This document shows, piece by piece, positions 1 to 8,145 of a stretch of DNA of 12,152 nucleotides. The notes beneath the pieces were generated by a model that ran no database searches, was not told where the DNA came from, and worked only from the letters and a program-made list of their open reading frames with translations. Source of the DNA: an uncultured Proteiniphilum sp. Its GTDB lineage: Bacteria; Bacteroidota; Bacteroidia; Bacteroidales; Dysgonomonadaceae. Position 1 is the stretch's first letter. Every line of letters starts with the position of its first letter. Both the position numbers and the translations under genes were made by a program. The stretch lies in the NCBI RefSeq assembly GCF_937873925.1, contig NZ_CALNAT010000058.1, forward strand, positions 1 through 12,152, written 5' to 3'.

Positions 1-2
1 GG

Positions 3-959
3 CCGGACTATTTCCTAAATGCGGCAGGAAAAAACGCCACGGAAACAGCCGGACAAATCCTGATCAATATTGATCCGGTACTGGAAGAGGTGAAACCCGA
101 CGCTTTCCTCGTACTTGGCGACACGAACTCCTGTCTTTGCGCCATCGCTGCGAAGAAACGCCATATCCCAATCTTCCACATGGAAGCGGGTAACCGTTGT
201 TTCGATCAGCGGGTGCCGGAGGAGAGCAACCGCAAGATCGTGGATCATACGGCGGATATCAATCTCACCTATAGCGATATCGCCCGTGAATATCTTCTCG
301 CTGAAGGGTTACGCCCCGATCGGGTAATCAAAACGGGCAGTCCTATGTTCGAAGTGCTTACACAATATATGCCGAGAATAGAAAAATCAACGATTCTTGA
401 TGAGTTGCAATTGGAAAATGGAAAGTATTTTGTTGTTTCCGCACACAGGGAGGAGAACGTCGGTTCAGAAAAAAATTTCTTCAATTTGGTGAAAATTCTG
501 AATGGCGTGGCGGAGAAATATGGTTATCCGGTGATTGTCTCTACCCATCCCCGCACGCGCAAGATGATTGAAAAGAAAGGGGTTGCATTTCATAAAAACG
601 TACAATTGATGAAGCCAATGGCGTTGAGTGATTACAACAAGCTACAGATTAATGCTTTTGCCGTGTTATCGGATAGCGGAACTGTTTCGGAGGAGTCGTC
701 CATCCTTAATTTCCGTGCGTTAAATATCCGCGAAGCGCACGAACGTCCCGAAGCCATGGAAGAGGCCTCGGTCATGATGGTCGGCCTGAACCCCGAACGG
801 GTGATGCAGGGGCTAGTGCAGTTACAATATCAATCGGTTGGGGAAAAACAAAATTTCCGTCCCGTGGCCGACTACAGCATGCCCAACGTAAGTGACAAGG
901 TAGTACGCATCATCATCTCCTATACGGATTATATTAAACGAGTCGTTTGGAGTGAATAA
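3..959 (+). CDS. Non-hydrolysing UDP-N-acetyl-sugar 2-epimerase (CapG/FnlC/WecB family), 5'-truncated
   Basis: This cytoplasmic enzyme inverts C2 of a UDP-HexNAc; its product would feed the polysaccharide assembled by the downstream genes. The reading frame is already open at position 3, so the gene starts upstream of the window. The GTG at 90 is an internal valine codon and not a start, since matching protein sequence (PDYFLNAAGKNATETAG) precedes it. Visible family motifs are GDTNS (near 117-131), HMEAGNRCFDQRVPEE (178-225), GSPMFEV, the HREEN segment (about 441-455) that carries a conserved active-site histidine, and SDSGTVSEES (about 672-701). The NRCFDQRVPEESNRKIVDH stretch is, from memory, closer to Cap5G/FnlC/WbjD (UDP-L-FucNAc branch) or WbpI than to plain WecB, which would predict capE/capF-like genes upstream. 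GC is visibly higher than in the next three genes. The epimerase family is secure; the exact substrate is inferred. Confidence 0.9.
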   Translation, partial: PDYFLNAAGKNATETAGQILINIDPVLEEVKPDAFLVLGDTNSCLCAIAAKKRHIPIFHMEAGNRCFDQRVPEESNRKIVDHTADINLTYSDIAREYLLAEGLRPDRVIKTGSPMFEVLTQYMPRIEKSTILDELQLENGKYFVVSAHREENVGSEKNFFNLVKILNGVAEKYGYPVIVSTHPRTRKMIEKKGVAFHKNVQLMKPMALSDYNKLQINAFAVLSDSGTVSEESSILNFRALNIREAHERPEAMEEASVMMVGLNPERVMQGLVQLQYQSVGEKQNFRPVADYSMPNVSDKVVRIIISYTDYIKRVVWSE

Positions 960-971
960 ACCGTTAATATT

Positions 972-2045
972 ATGAAAATTGCTCTATTAGGAGATACGGC
1001 ATTCTATGGCAAATTTTGCTTGAAATATGGGACACCGAAAAAGATTCTGGAAAAGACCGCTGATGTTCTTAAACACTTTGATTACGTGGTGCTAAACCTG
1101 GAGACTCCTTTTGCTTCGGATAATGCTAAACGATTTGGGAATAAATCAGCATATATAAAATCCGATCCTGAAAACATTGAGTTGCTGAAATATTTGGGAG
1201 TTGACGCTGTCTGTCTTGCCAACAATCACATGTTTGATTTTGGTTACAAGTCGTATAATTTGACAAAAAAAATCCTTTCAGAGAACGGCATTGATTATTT
1301 TGGAGTTGAAAATAAAGATCTGAAAATAACTATTTGTGGAAATAAGATTGCTTTTAGTGGGTATTGCTGCTTTTCAACTAATCCAATCAATGCATCGTCA
1401 ACAGGAGTCAACCCTTTAGATTATAAAATTGTGGAAAATAAGTTGAAAGAGGATCAGTCTTTGGGTTACGCAAGCATCATAAGTATCCACGCTGGCCAAG
1501 AACATATTAATTATCCTAATTATGATCATGTGGAGATGGCTAGAAAGCTTTCGCTTGTTTATTCTTATATTTACTATGGACATCATCCTCATGTTCTTCA
1601 AGGTGTTGAAGAATTTAATGATTCTCTTTTTGCTTATAGCCTGGGAAATTTCTGTTTTGATGATGTTTATACAAACAAGTCCAAAGAACCATTGGTAAAA
1701 ATGAATGAAAACAACCATGAATCAGCAATTTTATCACTGCAATACGATAGTTCTAAATTGACAGGATATGAATTTATTCCTTTATTCGATGGTGGAGTAT
1801 GTGAAAGGATACAGAAAGATCTCATATTACGGCGTATTTCAGAATATTCAGCCCGACTTCAAGATGACAAAGAGGTGTATAACGAAAAAAGAACTCAACT
1901 TCTCAATGCTTATCTTCAAAGTAGAAAGAGTAAAAGAGATTTGAATTGGTACCTAAAAAGATTAAACTATAATTCATATAAAATAATAATGAACAGTTAT
2001 CAAAATACGAAGAAATACACCAAACTTATCAAAAATCATCTATGA
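972..2045 (+). CDS. CapA-like metallophosphatase-fold protein (poly-gamma-glutamate synthesis CapA family)
   Basis: The 357-residue protein has the CapA/PgsA layout related to calcineurin-like phosphoesterases. MKIALLGDT places Asp8 in the first metal motif. NLETP follows, then ANNHMFDFG (Asn85/His86), SIHAGQEH (His173) and GHHPHVLQG (His204-His207), ending with AYSLGNFCFDD. These are the expected metal ligands in the expected order. No signal peptide is visible, so this form is probably cytoplasmic, unlike membrane-anchored PgsA. The last 70 or so residues are Lys/Tyr/Asn-rich and lie outside the catalytic core. In capsule loci such genes are thought to act in attaching or handling acyl or amino-acid substituents, but the reaction is not established. 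It starts 12 bases after the epimerase stop and ends in an ATGA overlap with the next gene. The family is confident; the function is not. Confidence 0.85.
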   Translation: MKIALLGDTAFYGKFCLKYGTPKKILEKTADVLKHFDYVVLNLETPFASDNAKRFGNKSAYIKSDPENIELLKYLGVDAVCLANNHMFDFGYKSYNLTKKILSENGIDYFGVENKDLKITICGNKIAFSGYCCFSTNPINASSTGVNPLDYKIVENKLKEDQSLGYASIISIHAGQEHINYPNYDHVEMARKLSLVYSYIYYGHHPHVLQGVEEFNDSLFAYSLGNFCFDDVYTNKSKEPLVKMNENNHESAILSLQYDSSKLTGYEFIPLFDGGVCERIQKDLILRRISEYSARLQDDKEVYNEKRTQLLNAYLQSRKSKRDLNWYLKRLNYNSYKIIMNSYQNTKKYTKLIKNHL

Positions 2046-3205
2046 ATAATCATTTAGATATTACCATAGTCAATACGATGCCATTCCCATCCGGAGCTGC
2101 ATCCGTTAATAGAATTCTCTCTTATTCAAGAGGTCTTGTGGAGATTGGAAACAAGGTTACAGTATATTCAACAGCCTATGGTAAAGATATTTTAGAACAT
2201 GAAATCAATGGAATTCGCTATAAAGCACTAAGGAATGTGTCTAAATCAAGAATCAAAAATACTTTATCGTTAGTCGGTGCTCTTATTAGATTAATACGAA
2301 TTCTTATATCTAAACGTACTAATGTTGTTATTCTTGTGTCTAATAATTTACTCCTTATTCATCCCTTATATCTTGTAACAAAAATAAAAAGAATAAAATT
2401 CGTTCAGGAAAAAAGTGAATTCCCTTTTGTATTAAATAATAAATCAGTTCTTGGTCGATTTTTCGCCTATGTCTACGTTAATACGACCTATAAACTTTTT
2501 GACGGGTTGATAATAATGACTTACAAGCTAGAGGATTATTTTAAGGATAAAGTACGAAATAATTGTACAACAATTGTTGTACCCATGACAGTTGAGCCAG
2601 AAAGATTTTCGATACAAGTCGAAAATAATATTGGAGACTATATTGCATATTGTGGGGATATAGGTGGAAATAAGGATGGAGTTCAAAATTTGATTACGGC
2701 ATTTAGCTATATCGCAAAAGATTTTCCGAGTCTTAAATTATTACTCATCGGAGATAGTAAAGACCGTAGTGAGAGAATGAAATTAGAAGATTACATTAAG
2801 GAGATCGGTTGCCCGAATGTGGTGTTTTACGGTGTTGTATCGAGAGATAAAATACCACCACTCTTATGCAATGCGAAAATTTTGGCATTGGCACGACCTT
2901 CCAGTTTACAATCTACAGGAGGATTCCCTACCAAACTGGGAGAATACTTATCTACAGGTAACCCTGCTATCGTCACCAAAGTTGGCGATATTCCTTTGTA
3001 TTTAGAAAACAACAAACATGCATTCATGGTTACACCAGATGATAATTATGCCTTTGCAGAAAATATAAAATATATAATGAATAATTATGAAAGTGCTCTA
3101 GCTGTTGCTAAAAAGGGTAAAAACCTTGTTTACGAAACATTTAATTACAGAGTACAAGCAAAAAGAATACATGGTTTTTTATTAGAGTTAACAAAGTCAA
3201 ATTAG
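2042..3205 (+). CDS. GT4-type glycosyltransferase (GT-B fold), capsule cluster
   Basis: This 387-residue protein likely transfers a sugar from a nucleotide donor to the growing lipid-linked repeat unit at the cytoplasmic face. The N-terminus (TIVNTMPFPSGAASVNRI) looks like the acceptor-side Rossmann domain. The C-terminal half carries YCGDIGGNKDGVQNLI and ALARPSSLQSTGGFPTKLGEYL, then GNPAIVTKVGDIP, the nucleotide-sugar-binding signature of GT4 enzymes. In the usual EX7E motif the first Glu is replaced (a Gly stands eight residues before Glu301), as is typical of the FPTKLxEYL subgroup. The start overlaps the capA-like stop by four bases (ATGA). Base composition is strongly AT-rich, like the two neighbouring genes. 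Donor and acceptor cannot be read from sequence. Confidence 0.88.
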   Translation: MNNHLDITIVNTMPFPSGAASVNRILSYSRGLVEIGNKVTVYSTAYGKDILEHEINGIRYKALRNVSKSRIKNTLSLVGALIRLIRILISKRTNVVILVSNNLLLIHPLYLVTKIKRIKFVQEKSEFPFVLNNKSVLGRFFAYVYVNTTYKLFDGLIIMTYKLEDYFKDKVRNNCTTIVVPMTVEPERFSIQVENNIGDYIAYCGDIGGNKDGVQNLITAFSYIAKDFPSLKLLLIGDSKDRSERMKLEDYIKEIGCPNVVFYGVVSRDKIPPLLCNAKILALARPSSLQSTGGFPTKLGEYLSTGNPAIVTKVGDIPLYLENNKHAFMVTPDDNYAFAENIKYIMNNYESALAVAKKGKNLVYETFNYRVQAKRIHGFLLELTKSN

Positions 3206-3214
3206 TTTTAAACT

Positions 3215-4603
3215 ATGAAAGGAGAATATATATATCAAACATTACCTCATTTTTTTCAAAACTTGATGGTTTCCTTATACAATAAGCTCATGTATAAGAA
3301 AAGATATGGAGGTGAATACAAAGAATACCTTGATAGATTTATAAAAAACCGAACTCTGTCTCTTACTCAACTGAAAGAAATTCAAAATGAAAGGTTCGTA
3401 GATTTAGTGAATTTTTCTAAAGTTAATTCACCCTTTTATCGTTCTCTCTATAACAACATTGAAACATCTTCATCAGTAAATGAGATTTCAAAACTACCTA
3501 TTCTTGATAAAGAGCTCCTGCGTAAGGAAATTGATAATGTACGTACAATAAGCAGCAGACAAGCTATTCATTCTAAAACGGGGGGAACAACTGGCAAATC
3601 GCTGGAAGTATATTTCACGACAGAGAACATGCAGGAACGTTTTGCAATGTTAGATGATTTCAGAGGCCGGTACGGGTATGAATTAGGAAAAAAAACAGCT
3701 TGGTTTTCCGGCAAATCTTTACTTACCAAAAGAGATGTTCGTAAACACAGGTTTTGGAAAACAGACCTCGTGCATAAGGTACGGTATTATTCCACTTTTC
3801 ATATAAAGGAGGATAATTTGAAGTATTATTTGGAAGATATTATTCAATTCCAACCGGAATATCTGGTAGGATTTCCTTCAAACATACTGGAGATAGCTAA
3901 GTATGGAACAAGGTATGGATATAAATACCCAGAAAGGGTAACTAAAGCTATTTTCCCCACTGCAGAGACAATCACTTCAGAAATGAGAGAAATTATTGAA
4001 CCATTCTTTCATTCAAAAATGTTTAATCAATATGCTTCCTCAGAAGGAGCCCCTTTTATATTTGAATGCTCGGAAGGAAATTTACATCTGGAATTACAGA
4101 GTGGAGTGTTCGAAGTATTAGACGATGATGACCAACCGACAACTTCTGGAAAATTAATCGTAACTTCATTTACTACATACGGCACTCCGCTTATTCGTTA
4201 TGATATTGGGGATTCTATTACATTAGAAAATGAAAATAAAACCTGTTCATGTGGAAATAAGAATCCAATGGTAAGAGAAATATTAGGACGGATTGATGAT
4301 TATATTTTCTCACCAGAAAATGGAAAAATCAATTTAGGAAATGTATCTAATACACTGAAAGACACAAAGGGAATAATCCGTTTCCAGGTTATACAAAATG
4401 AATTAAACACTCTCGAATTATTTGTAGAAACGGACAAAGTGGTATATAACAAGAAAATAGAGGATAAATTTCTTCAAAACTGGCGTGACAGAGTTGGTAA
4501 CAAGATGGAAATATCAATCCATTACGTGGATAATATTCCGGTAGAGAAAAGCGGAAAATTTAGAATTGTGAAGAATAACATCAAACATCTCTTGTCTGAA
4601 TGA
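3215..4603 (+). CDS. CapK/PaaK-like adenylate-forming enzyme (phenylacetate-CoA ligase family)
   Basis: The 462-residue protein belongs to the phenylacetate-CoA ligase-like branch of the ANL superfamily, often called CapK in polysaccharide loci. HSKTGGTTGKS (residues 119-129) is the phosphate-binding loop. YASSEGAPF (around 273-281) matches the A5-type nucleotide motif, and LIRYDIGDSI the A7-type ribose-binding Asp. CSCGN (344-348) followed by REILGRIDDYIFSPENG is the PaaK-type hinge, with a Cys pair. Such enzymes activate a carboxylate as an acyl-adenylate, so in a capsule operon the likely role is attaching an acyl or amino-acid group to a sugar. That role is inference. The gene starts nine bases after the previous stop and its stop overlaps the next start (ATGA). 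No acyl-carrier protein or dedicated acyltransferase lies next to it. Codon use is AT-rich. Confidence 0.87.
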   Translation: MKGEYIYQTLPHFFQNLMVSLYNKLMYKKRYGGEYKEYLDRFIKNRTLSLTQLKEIQNERFVDLVNFSKVNSPFYRSLYNNIETSSSVNEISKLPILDKELLRKEIDNVRTISSRQAIHSKTGGTTGKSLEVYFTTENMQERFAMLDDFRGRYGYELGKKTAWFSGKSLLTKRDVRKHRFWKTDLVHKVRYYSTFHIKEDNLKYYLEDIIQFQPEYLVGFPSNILEIAKYGTRYGYKYPERVTKAIFPTAETITSEMREIIEPFFHSKMFNQYASSEGAPFIFECSEGNLHLELQSGVFEVLDDDDQPTTSGKLIVTSFTTYGTPLIRYDIGDSITLENENKTCSCGNKNPMVREILGRIDDYIFSPENGKINLGNVSNTLKDTKGIIRFQVIQNELNTLELFVETDKVVYNKKIEDKFLQNWRDRVGNKMEISIHYVDNIPVEKSGKFRIVKNNIKHLLSE

Positions 4604-5754
4604 TAAGGAAGAAGCTCATACGTATTTCTACTGCGCCTATTTCTCTTCATAAACTTCTGAAAGGACAGTTGAAGTTTATGAGTATTTATTATGACGTTGT
4701 AGCTGTTTCAAGTTATTCTGACGTGCTTGAAACGGTAAGAGAAAATGAAGGTATTCGGATTAAAGGAGTTGAGATGACACGTAAGATTACTCCGGTACAG
4801 GATATCAAAGCATTGTGGAAAATGTTCAGATTTCTTCGAAGAGAGAAACCTTTTATTGTACATACACATACACCAAAGGCTGGAATTGTGGGAATGATTG
4901 CAGCATCACTTGCAGGAGTACCAGTGCGGTTACATACTGTAGCGGGTCTCCCGCTGATGGAAGCTACAGGTAATAAAAGACGTCTTCTCAATTTTGTAGA
5001 GAAAATGACCTATTCGCTCGCGACAAAAGTGTATCCAAACTCTTATGGATTGAGGGATTTCATCGTTTCCGAGAAATTGTGTAATGAAAAAAAATTACAG
5101 GTGATTGGAAGTGGCAGTTCAAACGGAATTGATACTGCTTATTTCGATTCAGTACCATTTACAGTTGAAGAAAAAAAAAATCTTCGCGAATCATTACAAA
5201 TAGACGAAAAAGATTTTGTCTTTATTTTTATTGGCCGTTTGGTAAAGGATAAGGGGATCAATGAATTAGTTGCAGCTTTTTCTGGTTTAAAAGCGAAGAA
5301 TTGTAAATTGTTGTTGGTCGGTCCGTTTGAGAAGGATTTGGATCCACTGTTACTCAAAACGGAACTGGAGATTGAAAATAATCCGAATATCATATCTGTA
5401 GGATATCAAGATGATGTGCGAACTTTTTTGGCAATCTCCGATTGTCTGGCTTTTCCAAGCTATCGTGAAGGATTTCCTAACGTCGTGATGCAAGCTGGTG
5501 CTATGGATTTACCGAGTATCGTTACTAATATTAACGGCTGCAATGAAATTATTATTCACAACAAAAACGGAGTTATTATTCCTCCCAAAGACGAAAATGC
5601 ACTATTGGGTGCAATGGACTATTTTCTCCATCATCCCGAAGAGGTAAACCGTATGGCAAAAAATGCCCGCTCACTTATTGCCGAACGATATGAACAACGA
5701 GTAGTGTGGGAAGCATTATTAGAAGAATACAATAGACTTTTAAAAAAGGATTGA
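4600..5754 (+). CDS. CapM/PglA-like GT4 glycosyltransferase
   Basis: This 384-residue GT-B enzyme probably adds the second sugar to the undecaprenyl-diphosphate-linked primer. The N-domain has HTHTPKAGIVGMIAASLAGVP followed by RLHTVAGLPLMEATG, a signature of the CapM/PglA subgroup. The C-domain has IGRLVKDKGINELVAAF and FPSYREGFPNVVMQAG, then TNINGCNEII. The EX7E motif reads E290...Q298, with Gln in place of the second Glu; from memory this also occurs in related Bacteroidota enzymes. The start overlaps the capK-like stop by four bases. It sits directly before a PglC-like transferase, the context expected for a PglA-type N-acetylhexosaminyl transferase acting on lipid-linked diacetylbacillosamine. 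The family is clear; the substrate is inferred from neighbours. Confidence 0.88.
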   Translation: MIRKKLIRISTAPISLHKLLKGQLKFMSIYYDVVAVSSYSDVLETVRENEGIRIKGVEMTRKITPVQDIKALWKMFRFLRREKPFIVHTHTPKAGIVGMIAASLAGVPVRLHTVAGLPLMEATGNKRRLLNFVEKMTYSLATKVYPNSYGLRDFIVSEKLCNEKKLQVIGSGSSNGIDTAYFDSVPFTVEEKKNLRESLQIDEKDFVFIFIGRLVKDKGINELVAAFSGLKAKNCKLLLVGPFEKDLDPLLLKTELEIENNPNIISVGYQDDVRTFLAISDCLAFPSYREGFPNVVMQAGAMDLPSIVTNINGCNEIIIHNKNGVIIPPKDENALLGAMDYFLHHPEEVNRMAKNARSLIAERYEQRVVWEALLEEYNRLLKKD

Positions 5755-5764
5755 AATAGTATCT

Positions 5765-6370
5765 ATGTATAAACATTTTTTTAAACGTTTATTTGACTTC
5801 GTTCTTTCCCTTATGGGATTCATCATCATCAGCCCGATATTTATCGTTGTATGGATCTGGCTGACGATAGCCAATAAGGGTGTCGAGGCGTTTTTTTTCC
5901 AGGAGCGGCCGGGTAAAGATGAAAAGATATTTAAAGTCATTAAATTCAAAACGATGACAGACGAAAAGGATAATGAGGGAAATCTATTACCTGATTCGGA
6001 ACGCCTCACAAAAATTGGCCATTTTGTCCGCTCCACATCACTAGATGAAATTCCGCAACTGTTGAATGTGATTAAAGGAGACATGTCGCTCATCGGGCCT
6101 CGTCCCCTTTTGGTGCAATATCTTCCACTCTATAACGAATTTCAGCGCCGCCGCCATCAAGTGCGCCCCGGTATAACCGGATGGGCACAGGTGAACGGGC
6201 GAAATGCTATCAGTTGGCAACAGAAATTCGAATATGATGTATGGTACGTGGAAAACATCTCAGTATCTTTGGATATGAAAATCCTAGTGCGAACCCTACA
6301 AAAAGTATTCAAACGCGAAGGGATCAATTCCGATACAAGCGCCACAATGGAAGCGTTTAAAGGCAATTAA
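5765..6370 (+). CDS. PglC-like initiating phosphoglycosyl transferase (small monotopic type)
   Basis: This protein transfers a sugar 1-phosphate from a UDP-sugar to undecaprenyl phosphate, starting repeat-unit synthesis on the cytoplasmic membrane face. At 201 residues it matches minimal PglC-type enzymes and lacks the extra membrane domain of WbaP. A basic KRLFDF segment leads into one hydrophobic stretch (about residues 12-36), expected to form a re-entrant helix. Then come FQERPGKDEKIF, KFKTM, RSTSLDEIPQLLNVIKGDMS with the Asp94-Glu95 catalytic dyad, LIGPRPLL, and RHQVRPGITGWAQVNGRN. The C-terminus (WQQKFEYDVWYVENISVSLD, then a tail ending EAFKGN) resembles PglC. Genes for PglD- and PglE-like enzymes follow directly, so UDP-diNAcBac is the most likely donor; UDP-QuiNAc, UDP-FucNAc4N-type sugars or UDP-Gal remain possible. 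Confidence 0.92.
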   Translation: MYKHFFKRLFDFVLSLMGFIIISPIFIVVWIWLTIANKGVEAFFFQERPGKDEKIFKVIKFKTMTDEKDNEGNLLPDSERLTKIGHFVRSTSLDEIPQLLNVIKGDMSLIGPRPLLVQYLPLYNEFQRRRHQVRPGITGWAQVNGRNAISWQQKFEYDVWYVENISVSLDMKILVRTLQKVFKREGINSDTSATMEAFKGN

Positions 6371-6390
6371 TCTACTAATATGAATCTCTT

Positions 6391-6999
6391 ATGTATCTAT
6401 TTGGAGCAAGCGGACACGCCAAAGTAATTATCGATTCATTAAAAGCTTCTGGAGTAGTTATTTCAGGACTCTTTGACGATAATCCGGAAGTGAAAACACT
6501 TCTGAATAATACAGTTTTCGGCTCTTTTGATTCTCAGCGATTAGGAAACGACGAATTGATTATTTCGGTGGGTGTGAACAACATCAGGAAAAAGATTACT
6601 GAAAAATTACCTCAGGATATCAATTACGGTCGGGCAATCCATCCTTCAGCTATAATCTCCGAATATGCTTCTATCGATAAAGGCACCGTTGTAATGCAGG
6701 GTGCTATTATTCAATCAAGCGTGAAAATTGGAGAACATTGTATCATCAATACCACTGCATCTGTAGACCATGATTGCATTATTGAGGATTTTGTACATAT
6801 CTCCCCCAACGCCACACTTTGCGGTGCAGTATTGGTGGGTGAAGGTAGTCAGGTCGGAGCCGGAGCCGTGATAATTCCCGGTATCAAGATCGGAAAATGG
6901 AGTCTTGTTGCCGCCGGTGCTGTAGTCATGAAAGACGTGCCAGACAATGTATTGGTCTTAGGAAATCCTGCAAGAGTGGTAAAAAGAATAAATTTATGA
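6391..6999 (+). CDS. PglD/NeuD-like sugar O/N-acyltransferase (left-handed beta-helix)
   Basis: The 202-residue protein has an N-terminal nucleotide-binding half starting MYLFGASGHAK and a C-terminal left-handed beta-helix of hexapeptide repeats (from about residue 85, for example GTVVMQGAIIQ and GSQVGAGAVIIPG). ASVDHDCIIEDFVHISP puts His127 at the place of the PglD catalytic His125. The reaction would be acetyl-CoA-dependent N-acetylation of the 4-amino group made by the next gene's product. Length and layout fit PglD (about 195 residues). The ATG at 6391 is chosen because the Rossmann motif begins at once; the nearby ATG at 6380 is out of frame and soon stops. The TGA overlaps the aminotransferase ATG (ATGA at 6996-6999), supporting coupled translation. 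A NeuD-like O-acetyltransferase role is the alternative. Confidence 0.9.
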   Translation: MYLFGASGHAKVIIDSLKASGVVISGLFDDNPEVKTLLNNTVFGSFDSQRLGNDELIISVGVNNIRKKITEKLPQDINYGRAIHPSAIISEYASIDKGTVVMQGAIIQSSVKIGEHCIINTTASVDHDCIIEDFVHISPNATLCGAVLVGEGSQVGAGAVIIPGIKIGKWSLVAAGAVVMKDVPDNVLVLGNPARVVKRINL

Positions 7000-8129
7000 A
7001 CAATAAGAGAATATGGCTTTCACTGGCCCATATGGGGGGCCAAGAGCAACGATTTATACAGGAGGCATTCGACACCAATTGGGTGGTGCCATTAGGGCCT
7101 AACGTAGATGGATTTGAAAAAGACTTACAAACGCTTCTAGAAGAGGACAGGTATATCGTGGCGTTAAGTGCAGGTACGGCGGCGATTCACCTGGCATTAA
7201 TTCAATTAGGTGTCGGTCCCGGTGATGAGGTAGTCTGCCAGAGTTTCACCTTCAGTGCGAGCGCCAACCCGATTAAATACCTGAGCGCCGACCCGGTATT
7301 CGTGGACAGCGAATCGGAGACATGGAATATATCTCCCTATTATCTTCGTCAAGCTATTGAAGACCGTATCGCCAAAACGGGAAAGAAGCCTAAAGCGATC
7401 ATCCCCGTACACCTGTACGGCTTGCCGGCAAAAATGGACGAAATAATGGCGATTGCCCAAGAATATGGAATACCGGTGCTCGAAGATGCGGCCGAAGCGC
7501 TCGGATCGGAATATAAAGGCCGGAAATGCGGAACGTTCGGGGAGTTTGCCTGCTTGTCGTTCAACGGAAATAAGATGATCACTACCTCCGGCGGAGGTGC
7601 ATTGGTCTGCCATACCGAAGAAGAAGCAAAATATACCAAATTCCTCGCCACACAGGCGCGCGACCAAGCACCGCACTACCAGCACTCACATATCGGATAT
7701 AATTACCGTATGAGCAATATCTGTGCAGGTATCGGCCGGGGGCAGATGTTGGTATTAAACGACCATATAGCGCGAAGAAGAGCTATCCATACACTTTACA
7801 AAAAAGAGTTGAGCGATATACCGGGCATATCAGTCTTTGACAATCCTTCGGAAGATTTCAATTCGAACCACTGGCTGACCTGCGTCATAGTAAATCCGGA
7901 TGTGGCGGGGTTCAGCCGTGAAGATATCCGCCTGAAGATGGAGGAAGAGAATATTGAGACCCGCCCCCTCTGGAAGCCTATGCATTTGCAACCGGTATTC
8001 GCCGACGCGCCTTATTACGGCGGCAATACGGCAGAAAAACTCTTTGACAATGGTCTATGTCTACCCTCGGGTTCTTCTCTTACCGATGATGATATTCGGC
8101 GCGTGATTTCGGTTATTAAAAATATGTAA
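6996..8129 (+). CDS. PglE-like DegT/DnrJ/EryC1 PLP-dependent sugar aminotransferase
   Basis: This enzyme converts a UDP-4-keto-6-deoxy-HexNAc to the 4-amino sugar, using PLP and an amino donor, most likely glutamate. The protein is 377 residues from the ATG at 6996, beginning MNNKRIWLSLAHMGGQEQRF. The frame is open further upstream, but that part lies inside the acyltransferase gene, and the ATGA overlap favours 6996. Seen in order: TNWVVPLGPNV, SAGTAAIHLAL (PLP phosphate region), IPVHLYGLPAKMDEI, EDAAEALGSEYKG with Asp164 expected to contact the pyridine nitrogen, and CLSFNGNKMITTSGGG with Lys193 as the Schiff-base lysine, then IGYNYRMSNICAGIGRGQM. With PglC- and PglD-like genes before it, a bacillosamine-type pathway is likely. 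The matching 4,6-dehydratase (PglF) is not in the window. Confidence 0.92.
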   Translation: MNNKRIWLSLAHMGGQEQRFIQEAFDTNWVVPLGPNVDGFEKDLQTLLEEDRYIVALSAGTAAIHLALIQLGVGPGDEVVCQSFTFSASANPIKYLSADPVFVDSESETWNISPYYLRQAIEDRIAKTGKKPKAIIPVHLYGLPAKMDEIMAIAQEYGIPVLEDAAEALGSEYKGRKCGTFGEFACLSFNGNKMITTSGGGALVCHTEEEAKYTKFLATQARDQAPHYQHSHIGYNYRMSNICAGIGRGQMLVLNDHIARRRAIHTLYKKELSDIPGISVFDNPSEDFNSNHWLTCVIVNPDVAGFSREDIRLKMEEENIETRPLWKPMHLQPVFADAPYYGGNTAEKLFDNGLCLPSGSSLTDDDIRRVISVIKNM

Positions 8130-8145
8130 AACAATGTGAGTTGAA

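Noticed and set aside
6897..6995. N-terminal extension of the aminotransferase by 33 residues
   Set aside because: The extension (beginning MESCCRRCC) is out-of-frame translation of the acyltransferase C-terminus. The ATGA overlap and family alignment favour the ATG at 6996.
7206..7685. 159-residue minus-strand frame opposite the aminotransferase
   Set aside because: Antisense shadow in a GC-richer gene; no family motifs, while the + strand shows all expected catalytic residues.
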